From: Candidatus Paraluminiphilus aquimaris
GTDB taxonomy: Bacteria; Pseudomonadota; Gammaproteobacteria; Pseudomonadales; Halieaceae
Direction: 5' to 3'
NCBI RefSeq assembly: GCF_026230195.1
Contig: NZ_CP036501.1
Coordinates: 2,660,359-2,724,358, forward strand
Length of the DNA: 64,000 bases
The notes beneath the pieces were generated by a model. The model searched no databases and had not been told where the DNA came from. It saw only the letters and a list, made by a program, of their open reading frames with translations. The position numbers and the translations under genes are program-made. This document shows positions 55,550 to 64,000 of this stretch, one piece after another (position 1 is the stretch's first letter; every line of letters starts with the position of its first letter).

Positions 55550-57294
55550 GCCCCGGACAAAGGAAGCTCGATAACTATTTCGAGCTCTCCCCTCTCAATG
55601 TCGTTAATCACGGTCAGGTCGCCAGACATTTGTTTAATGAGGTCTCTGCTATGGGTTAACCCCAGCCCATGGTGACCTTGCGCCGCCCTTGTCGTGTAAA
55701 ACGGATCTAGAAGGTAGCGGTCGTCCCCGCGAGGGGCACCGCCACCATTGTCTTTGATACTGATCCGTGCAATACCGTCTTCATCTGACGATGCACTAAT
55801 AGCGATACGCGCTGACGCGGGTGTACTCTCCCGTATTGCCTCCAATGCATTATCACTAAGCTTCTCAAGCACCACCAGTAAACCGCCAGCGTTACCCGTC
55901 GTCAGCACAGGCTCTTGTGCAAGCCTCACCTCTATCGCCACCTTCAGGTCTAAATCCAACAATTTGGGCTCGAAAACACTGGCAAAGTGCGACACTAATT
56001 CCGTTAGATTAATCTCCGAGTTTTCCGATTCGTAGGCCCGAGATCCAACCCACTTGATGCTCGCCATCAGGGCCGCATGCTGACGCGCAATCTCCGTTTC
56101 AACCGGTTTAGCCGCCGACGCAGTGAGCCAATGAAGCGATGAGGAGAGCTCGGTCAGTAAGCGTAATTCAGTACCGGACGGCGTATTGCCACCGTCTTCA
56201 GTTAGCTGCCCCTCGGATAAGCTCCCCTTCGGTACGGACCTGGCATACGTGTCCGACGTAACCATGACCAATACGCGGTTAACACCCAGCATGGACTCTA
56301 TCTGAGGGCTTAACTGTAATTGCGAGGAGATTATCCGACCCCCTTTTAACCTAAGCTCACAGTGAAGCTCATCGGGCCTACCGCCGCGCCTTGCTGTTTG
56401 AAACGCATCATCAAAACTAATCTTAGACCGGCCGTCCAAATATACTTCGCTAAAAATCGTTCGACTAGACTGGGATCTTGCTACACCGGTCAGCGTTACC
56501 ATCCGCTTGTTCCACGTCCGAATCGCGCCACTCGCGTCCAAAATAAAAGCTGGCCGTTCCGCTAGTTCGACCAACTTTTGAAATTGCGCTTCCAAAGCAT
56601 CGGAGGTCTTCGACATCTCGGACGCATTTTGCCCTCGACTCCTCAAGCTTCCCCGATATTCGTTAACAACTGACTCAAAAGCTTCCTGTAAAAATCTCAG
56701 CTCAGAAACAGCTGCGGAAAACTCCGTAGGCTTTTGCTCACCGCCCCTCACCAAATGCCTTATGTTGCCGGTTAAGGACTCTAGGGGCGATATCAAGTGG
56801 CGACTGATGAGAGTAAACGCCAAAAACAGGCTAAGAATAAGGAGCGAAATGGCAGAGGTTGGAACGACGCTGTCACGAAAACCACGAAGCTGATCCACCT
56901 CGTTGGAAGCATTCGCTAATGCCTGATCAGCCGCCCGCAAGAATTGCTCCCACGACTCTGATATCCGAAAAGCAACCAGGTCGGAGCGATCGATTTCTGT
57001 GGCGGCAGAAACAGCCGAAAGATAAAAGGCGTACTCGGACTGGCAGCAATCTAGAGGCAAGGAACGCTTTAACAAGATATCGAGGTGACTATCAGGGAGC
57101 TGCTCATTAAGAGCGAGGATCTGTGAAAGCTCTTCTTTGTCGCGTGACAGGAGAATAAATTTCTCGCTCGCCTCAACAAGCCTCTGTTGCGCCTGAAAAT
57201 AATTGAGATTGATGGACATCACGACGAGTGTCGCTATCAAATACAAGCCGCCCATGATCAAAAGAATTCTAAGAAACAAAGACTTCAAGTTCAT
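55546..57294 (-). CDS. Membrane sensor kinase with atypical H-box
   Basis: A 582-residue protein: helix at 7-28, periplasmic helical domain (30-145) with two adjacent Cys in LDCCQSE, second helix 148-166, HAMP, PAS-like domain (about 235-340) and HATPase (DNALEAI, DNGGG, HHGLGL). The expected HisKA motif (H-E-x-N/R-x-P) is missing; the candidate is His388 in SSSLHWLTAS. It may be a degenerate kinase, a phosphatase, or work as a heterodimer with the next kinase, whose gene it overlaps by 4 bp. It is the first gene of the signalling operon after tolC. Confidence 0.85.
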   Translation of the reverse strand: MNLKSLFLRILLIMGGLYLIATLVVMSINLNYFQAQQRLVEASEKFILLSRDKEELSQILALNEQLPDSHLDILLKRSLPLDCCQSEYAFYLSAVSAATEIDRSDLVAFRISESWEQFLRAADQALANASNEVDQLRGFRDSVVPTSAISLLILSLFLAFTLISRHLISPLESLTGNIRHLVRGGEQKPTEFSAAVSELRFLQEAFESVVNEYRGSLRSRGQNASEMSKTSDALEAQFQKLVELAERPAFILDASGAIRTWNKRMVTLTGVARSQSSRTIFSEVYLDGRSKISFDDAFQTARRGGRPDELHCELRLKGGRIISSQLQLSPQIESMLGVNRVLVMVTSDTYARSVPKGSLSEGQLTEDGGNTPSGTELRLLTELSSSLHWLTASAAKPVETEIARQHAALMASIKWVGSRAYESENSEINLTELVSHFASVFEPKLLDLDLKVAIEVRLAQEPVLTTGNAGGLLVVLEKLSDNALEAIRESTPASARIAISASSDEDGIARISIKDNGGGAPRGDDRYLLDPFYTTRAAQGHHGLGLTHSRDLIKQMSGDLTVINDIERGELEIVIELPLSGA

Positions 57295-57334
57295 GAGTGA
57301 TTCCTCAGACGCTGACCAACATAAACCCCTTTAC

Positions 57335-57356
57335 GTCTCCCCGCTTGATGGGAGAC
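57335..57356 (-). other. Inverted repeat between tolC and the kinase operon
   Basis: GTCTCCC and GGGAGAC are perfect 7-bp arms around an 8-base loop in the 84-bp gap. No U-run follows on the minus strand, so it is not a standard terminator. It may be an operator for the kinase operon or an mRNA hairpin separating tolC from it. Confidence 0.4.
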
Positions 57357-57378
57357 ATGCCTGAGTAACGAGGTGTAT

Positions 57379-58803
57379 TTATGATCCCAAGGAATTGTGC
57401 AACCGGTCATAGATTCCCTCAAAGTCGACATCTACCCCCTCCGTGGGGACATTAGGGCACTCCGCGTAAGGAGCGCTCAACGAGGGATCCCATTGCCAAT
57501 CCGCAGCATCCGGACGTGTCATAGAAACGCCGAACGCGGAGAGAAGCGAGCCCGCCTCTGCCAGTGCTGTGGCACGGGCACTAATAAGGCCTATTTCGGC
57601 ACGAATCAGGGCACGCTGAGTGTCGAATAACTCGTTCTGGCTATCCAGCAAATCAAGCAGGCTTCGACTTCCCAAATCAAACTCGTCTTCATAAGCAATA
57701 CGGGCGAGACGCTGTGAGGCTAACTGAGCACTGAGAAACTCAATTTGTCGCTCTAATACCTGCGCGTCATTGTAAGCTACCAATACCTCTCGGCGCGTAT
57801 CCCAGCAGGCTTGCTTTCTCGCTTCCATCGCCGCGTAGTAACGTTGATTGCGCTCGCGGCGTTGCGCTTCGTCAGCCCCACCCCGATAAAAATTGAAATT
57901 AAAAACCAGCTCGATCGCTTCAGTATCAAAGTCGCCGCGCACATCCTGCAGGTTTGTGGACTGCTCATTGCGATACCGTAAATCTATACGGGGGAAAAAG
58001 GGACCTTTCGCCGCGTCCCGCTCAGCACTGACTGCCAACATCTCTTCAGTCGACTGCCGAACGCGAGGGCTGTTGTCCAACGCCCGGCGCAACACTTCAG
58101 TCCTCGATCCACCTATCATTTCAGGGGGGAGAACCGGAAACGGGAGTCTGTCGCTAGCAACGCGCTCTCCCGTCAACCGCTGAAGCTCGGCTTTCGTATC
58201 GTGTAGATTGGCGGCCTCAGTCAACACGTTAGACTCCGCCAAGGCCAATCGCGCCGTTACCTGTTCGAGGTCAACTCCAGCACTCACACCCCCACTTACA
58301 CGATCAGAAACGCGACTCTCCACCTGCCGATGCACGTAATAATTTTGGTCCGCAAAGTCCTTCAACCGCTGAAAGAGCGCAACCGACAAATATGCTTTGG
58401 TCACCTCAAGCGCCGCGCTTTCTGACGCACGAATATGACCTTGGAGATCACGGCGGGCCTCAAAATCTGCGGCCTTCACGCGATCTAACGTTTGGAATCC
58501 ATCGAATAGCAGTTGAGTTGCCGTAAAGCGCACATCGCTCTTGTTGTACATGCCAAAATCACTAGTGGGCGTTCTGCGATCCTCCCGCCCCCTGACGGCT
58601 TGAACATCGAGCGATGGCTTTAGCTCCCCCTCAACAACCGCCACTCGCTCACGAGATGCCGCAAAGTCGAAGTAGGTTCTCGCCAACGCCGGATTGTTTT
58701 CAAGTGCAAGTTCAAGAGCCTGCCCGTAAGTCTGAATGGCCGAAAAAGCTCCACTCGAAAAAGTAAAAAACATAAGCGAGATGATGAGTTTTTTGTTTTG
58801 CAC
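57379..58803 (-). CDS. TolC-family outer-membrane efflux protein (LapE-like)
   Basis: A 474-residue outer-membrane channel with a signal peptide (KKLIISLMFFTFSSGAFS) and two OEP repeats of long helices (QALELALENNPALARTYFD and YNDAQVLERQIEFLSAQLASQRL-type). It follows (upstream of) the kinase operon and is divergent from lapG. In Lap systems the TolC partner LapE works with the ABC transporter LapB and adaptor LapC. Those two are not in the window. Use in adhesin export is an inference from location. Confidence 0.9.
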   Translation of the reverse strand: MQNKKLIISLMFFTFSSGAFSAIQTYGQALELALENNPALARTYFDFAASRERVAVVEGELKPSLDVQAVRGREDRRTPTSDFGMYNKSDVRFTATQLLFDGFQTLDRVKAADFEARRDLQGHIRASESAALEVTKAYLSVALFQRLKDFADQNYYVHRQVESRVSDRVSGGVSAGVDLEQVTARLALAESNVLTEAANLHDTKAELQRLTGERVASDRLPFPVLPPEMIGGSRTEVLRRALDNSPRVRQSTEEMLAVSAERDAAKGPFFPRIDLRYRNEQSTNLQDVRGDFDTEAIELVFNFNFYRGGADEAQRRERNQRYYAAMEARKQACWDTRREVLVAYNDAQVLERQIEFLSAQLASQRLARIAYEDEFDLGSRSLLDLLDSQNELFDTQRALIRAEIGLISARATALAEAGSLLSAFGVSMTRPDAADWQWDPSLSAPYAECPNVPTEGVDVDFEGIYDRLHNSLGS

Positions 58804-58915
58804 AAAGACCCTTAGTAGGCTGGAAAACGAGAATAAAATAGTAGCCCGAGCCCTACTCTGACGCTATGGTTACCGTGGCTAAATTGCGCACTACTAGGTA
58901 AGGCTAGAGGCACAT

Positions 58916-59626
58916 ATGGGTCAAACTGAGACTCGCGTCCCAAAATGGGTTAAAACCACCGTGAGGTTTAGTCGTGGGGGGGTCCTAGTCCTTGTCACAA
59001 TTGCCGCTAACGCGCTTTTGAGCGACGAAAGCAGACTCGACTTTGCAACGATTTTGGCCACTCTTTCAACGCAATATGGCCCTCAAGCACAGGCTCGGGG
59101 CGTTGCGTGGCAAGAGAATGTAACAGCGCTTGGCGGCCTCACAGTTCAAGAACAACTGGCGGCGGTAAATCAATTTTTTAATCAGCGGGTTCGCTGGAAG
59201 ACTGATCTTGAAATTTATGGCACGGAAGACTTCTGGGCGACCCCAGCTGAAACGCTTGGGCGTGGGACGGGCGATTGCGAGGACTTTACCATTGCCAAAT
59301 ACGCAACACTACGGCACTTGGGCGTTCCCGCTGAACAACTCAGACTCACGTACGTGCAACTCAAAGTCACAAATACTCGCTCGCAAGCGCACATGGTTCT
59401 AGCTTGGTACCCGAGGCCAAATACGACCCCTCTAATTCTTGACAACGCGAATCCAAGAATTTTGCCCGCATCGCAACGAAGGGACCTACAGCCCATATTT
59501 AGTTTTAATAGTGAAGAGCTGTGGCTGGGCAGTTCGAGGACCTCAACGAGTGCAACACCCTCGTCTAGGATCTCGCAATGGCGACAAATGATTGCACGGT
59601 CAGAAACAGAAGGGATAGTGCTGTAA
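58916..59626 (+). CDS. lapG: LapG-type periplasmic cysteine protease
   Basis: A 236-residue bacterial transglutaminase-like Cys protease (PF06035 type). After an N-terminal hydrophobic segment (about 20-36) it has the triad Cys121 in GTGDCEDF, His159 in SQAHMVLAWY and Asp176 in ILDNANP. The Asp/Glu flanking the Cys (GDCED) match the Ca2+-binding site of LapG. In Pseudomonas fluorescens LapG cuts the adhesin LapA near its N-terminus when LapD no longer holds it. The gene shares one base with lapD's first possible ATG, the usual lapG-lapD arrangement. Confidence 0.93.
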   Translation: MGQTETRVPKWVKTTVRFSRGGVLVLVTIAANALLSDESRLDFATILATLSTQYGPQAQARGVAWQENVTALGGLTVQEQLAAVNQFFNQRVRWKTDLEIYGTEDFWATPAETLGRGTGDCEDFTIAKYATLRHLGVPAEQLRLTYVQLKVTNTRSQAHMVLAWYPRPNTTPLILDNANPRILPASQRRDLQPIFSFNSEELWLGSSRTSTSATPSSRISQWRQMIARSETEGIVL

Positions 59627-59640
59627 TGAAGGAGAACACA

Positions 59641-61578
59641 ATGTCATTGTTTAGTCGACTAATGCGGTACACGCTGCTTTTGTTAGTGGCGGTACTCGGG
59701 TTCACCACCGTCATTGTCAGTCAGTGGACCGTATCGAGCTTTGAAGACAGGCTTATCGTACAGGCTGAAAATTCAGTGGGATCACTCGCTAGAGCATTAT
59801 CACTGCTAGATCTGAGTGGCGGCGCAGACCTCGATCAATCATGCACGCTCTTAGCCAGCATTCCCGACACGCTCGAGTTTCGGTCTATAGAGCTGCTTGA
59901 TGAGAACGGCGCTCAACGCTGCATTCAAGTCAATACGCCCACCCCCCCAACAGCGCCAAGCTGGTTCATAAATGCTATCGAGATTGATATCGCCTCCGCT
60001 GGGAAATCGGTGACACAACCGGTTCAACAGGACTGGGTTACCTGGGAGTTAACTGGGATTCCCTACGAAGCAAATGCCTATGATGAGCTTTGGACTCTGG
60101 CGATTAAAACCTTCTGGGGAGTTCTCGCTCTTTTCGCGGCTGCAAGCATCACTGGATTTTGGGCACTGCAAAGATTACTCGACCCGCTACGCGAAGTTGT
60201 AGTTCAAGCAAAGGGCATTGGTGAGCGGCGCTTCACCAAAATTGCGATTCCACAGACCACTGAGTTTGCGGATGTCGCGCGATCTATGAACGAGCTGTCA
60301 GAACGCATTCAGACCATGCTGTCGAATGAGGCAGCGCTGCTGAGCGAGAAAAAAGCATCGCATGACGTTGATGAGGTCACTGGTTTACTCAATCGCGAAA
60401 CGTTTATCGATCACTTTAGTACGCTCCTGAGTCGTGAAAATGAGCAATCTATTGGTTCTGTTGCGCTGATACGTCTATTAAACCTCTCCGAAATGAATCG
60501 AGATTACGGTCGTGACCTAATTGACAACCTGCTCCGAGACGTGGGGGATGCGCTTAATCAACTTTCTGAAGATCAATGCTATGGCAGCTATTGCTCAGTA
60601 GGTAGGCTCAATGGAGCCGATATCTGTGCCGTAGCGACGAATGAAAGAAATGCCAAAAACCTAGCGGATGCGATGCAACGCAGGGTCAAGGGAGTCTTAG
60701 TGACGCACAATATCGACAGCCGGTATACCGTTGCGGCCACGTGTATTGACTACGAATTAGGCGACAACACCGGTGAATTACTGTCGTCAATGGATAGAGC
60801 GCTTGCACAATCGGAGCTACAGGCAGGAGTGCCAATTGTTCCAGCTCAGCGCTTCGCGCAAGTCGATCCTACCCGAGCGAATCAGAAATTTTGGCAGGAC
60901 AACCTAGCTAACGCATTGCAGGACGGCGGGTTAAGTTTGGCGTGGTTCCCAGTGCTCAGGAAAGACGAGTCCATACTCCATCTTGAGGGTATGGCTCGTC
61001 TAAGCGTAGACAAAAAAGAATTTAATGCGGGTGATTTTATGCCTTGGGTGTTCCGACTGGGATTAGGTCAAATCTTTGACCGCGCCGTTGTCTCCGAGGC
61101 GTTGAAGACCTTGCCATCACACAAACAGCGACTGCATGTAAATCTCTCGGCAGATAGCCTAAAAGGGGCTGAGTTTTCGTTGTGGCTTGCCGAAAAGTTA
61201 GAAACTATGTCGGAGGAAGTGGCTCGGTTTGGTATTGAAATCTCGGAGACCGCTATTGTCAGTGCACAACCCTCATTTGAGCGGTTAATGACTGTATTGA
61301 AACCTTATGGTTGCGAGCTCGGTATCGAACATATGGGATACAGACCTGAAATCATTGCCTCGCTCGGCGAGTTGGGTCCCTCATATTTAAAAATAGATTC
61401 GCTTTATACCCAAGACTTAAGGTCAAACGAGGGAAATAAGGCGGTCGTGACTAGCCTCAGTGGTGTCGCTAAATCCTTAGGAATCGACTGTATTGTCGAG
61501 GGCGTCAGCAAGCTAGAGGACCGTGACGCCGCATATGACATGGGTGTCAGAGGCGCCTCGGGAACAGCTATCCACTGA
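59641..61578 (+). CDS. lapD: LapD-type inside-out c-di-GMP receptor
   Basis: A 645-residue membrane receptor. Layout: helix (about 8-28), periplasmic output domain (about 30-150) that binds LapG, helix (about 155-178), HAMP (180-235), GGDEF-like (245-405) and EAL-like (415-645) domains. The GGDEF motif is NGADI and the EAL motif is EGM; DDFG is replaced by EHMG, so it should bind rather than make or break c-di-GMP. ATG 59641 follows AAGGAG; an ATG at 59626 overlapping lapG is the alternative. When c-di-GMP falls, LapD releases LapG. Confidence 0.93.
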   Translation: MSLFSRLMRYTLLLLVAVLGFTTVIVSQWTVSSFEDRLIVQAENSVGSLARALSLLDLSGGADLDQSCTLLASIPDTLEFRSIELLDENGAQRCIQVNTPTPPTAPSWFINAIEIDIASAGKSVTQPVQQDWVTWELTGIPYEANAYDELWTLAIKTFWGVLALFAAASITGFWALQRLLDPLREVVVQAKGIGERRFTKIAIPQTTEFADVARSMNELSERIQTMLSNEAALLSEKKASHDVDEVTGLLNRETFIDHFSTLLSRENEQSIGSVALIRLLNLSEMNRDYGRDLIDNLLRDVGDALNQLSEDQCYGSYCSVGRLNGADICAVATNERNAKNLADAMQRRVKGVLVTHNIDSRYTVAATCIDYELGDNTGELLSSMDRALAQSELQAGVPIVPAQRFAQVDPTRANQKFWQDNLANALQDGGLSLAWFPVLRKDESILHLEGMARLSVDKKEFNAGDFMPWVFRLGLGQIFDRAVVSEALKTLPSHKQRLHVNLSADSLKGAEFSLWLAEKLETMSEEVARFGIEISETAIVSAQPSFERLMTVLKPYGCELGIEHMGYRPEIIASLGELGPSYLKIDSLYTQDLRSNEGNKAVVTSLSGVAKSLGIDCIVEGVSKLEDRDAAYDMGVRGASGTAIH

Positions 61579-61584
61579 ACGCCT

Positions 61585-61905
61585 TCAGAGAATTTCTTCA
61601 TCCTCTAATAGGTTTAACGATTCCCGACGTCGCTCTCGCATCTGGGTACGTTGCGTGTACTTTTCCTGCACCACCTCGGGGAGCTCGGTAAACATTATGA
61701 GGTTCTTAGAGATTAACAAATCAATCACGTCATCTAAGACACGGATAAATTCGAGGTCCGAGTTCTGAAATAAATTATCGGTGGCGGAAGCTAAAACCTC
61801 GTTAATTTCACTTGCGGCACCCTCATCTGCCTTTTCATAGCCATCCATAGGCTCTTGACTGACCGCTATTACACGTCCTGTTGCACCTCGCTTAACGTAG
61901 ATCAT
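61585..61905 (-). CDS. Small conserved protein of unknown function
   Basis: A 106-residue hydrophilic protein beginning MIYVKRGATGRVIAVS, with a conserved-looking central helix (SDLEFIRVLDDVIDLLISKN) and a Met/Arg-rich tail. From memory it resembles small proteobacterial proteins often mislabelled as tryptophan synthase beta-like; they have no such activity. It starts 32 bp after the adhesin stop on the same strand, so it is the last gene of the adhesin transcription unit, and is convergent with lapD, 6 bp apart. Role unknown. Confidence 0.75.
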   Translation of the reverse strand: MIYVKRGATGRVIAVSQEPMDGYEKADEGAASEINEVLASATDNLFQNSDLEFIRVLDDVIDLLISKNLIMFTELPEVVQEKYTQRTQMRERRRESLNLLEDEEIL

Positions 61906-61937
61906 TCCTTCATCTCCAAAAAACGCAGTCTTGAGCC

Positions 61938-64000
<2,063 letters not shown>

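Noticed and set aside
58873..58890. Sigma-54 promoter before lapG (TGGC...TGC)
   Set aside because: The GG to GC spacing is too short for a -24/-12 element.

Overview
The window looks like a chromosomal segment of a marine gammaproteobacterium, most likely of the OM60/NOR5 (Halieaceae) type or a relative. The basis is gene order: hemA-prfA-prmC-moeB diverging from a TPR lipoprotein-lolB-ispE-tRNA-Gln-prs-rplY-pth-ychF series is the arrangement I know from Pseudomonas, and mreBCD-maf next to gatCAB fits the same group. The genus is an inference; no rRNA gene is present.

Bases 1-26,850 are core housekeeping: the end of an mgtE-type Mg transporter, darP, a giant AsmA/YhdP-like envelope protein, maf, mreDCB (cell shape), gatCAB (tRNA-Gln/Asn amidation), an Smr protein, cysZ, rhlB, a MATE pump, the hemA-prfA-prmC-moeB operon and the lbcA-lolB-ispE-prs-rplY-pth-ychF series, then an HDOD protein. 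mreC appears to use an ATC start codon.

Bases 26,966-29,894 hold a small mobile island. An intact tRNA-Met(CAT) is followed by 2.8 kb carrying an AraC-type regulator and a divergent fold-type IV aminotransferase resembling (R)-selective amine transaminases. The island closes with a perfect 46-bp copy of the tRNA 3' half. GGGAAC-type iterons lie near both ends and no integrase is present, so it looks like a cargo-only, cis-mobilizable element.

Bases 29,960-47,753 are accessory metabolism. They include arfB (ribosome rescue), a cluster for proline- and hydroxyproline-containing peptides (POT transporter, two M24 Xaa-Pro peptidases, a proline-racemase-family enzyme with an unusual Ser/Thr active-site pair, an ornithine-cyclodeaminase-family reductase), an exported amidase, purT, a flavodoxin-fold oxidoreductase, a molybdopterin oxidoreductase behind a strong inverted repeat, a VOC protein, a haem-containing Vgb-like protein, an alkyltransferase-like protein and a quinone oxidoreductase.

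Bases 47,810-64,000 are the most striking part: a nitric-oxide and cyclic-di-GMP control locus joined to a Lap-type adhesion locus. Six minus-strand genes, mostly overlapping or a few bases apart, encode two membrane sensor kinases, an HD-GYP response regulator, an NtrC-family regulator lacking the GAFTGA loop, an H-NOX haem NO sensor and its HNOBA hybrid kinase with REC and Hpt domains. Directly upstream lie tolC (LapE-like), a divergent lapG-lapD pair (LapD with degenerate GGDEF and EAL), a small protein, and the C-terminal part of a very large acidic protein. That protein contains at least 137 uninterrupted Glu-Pro dipeptides and eleven perfect ten-residue Asp-rich repeats. The likely logic, by inference, is that NO sensed by H-NOX changes phosphorelay and c-di-GMP level, LapD then holds or releases the LapG protease, and a TolC-exported adhesin is kept on or cut from the cell surface.
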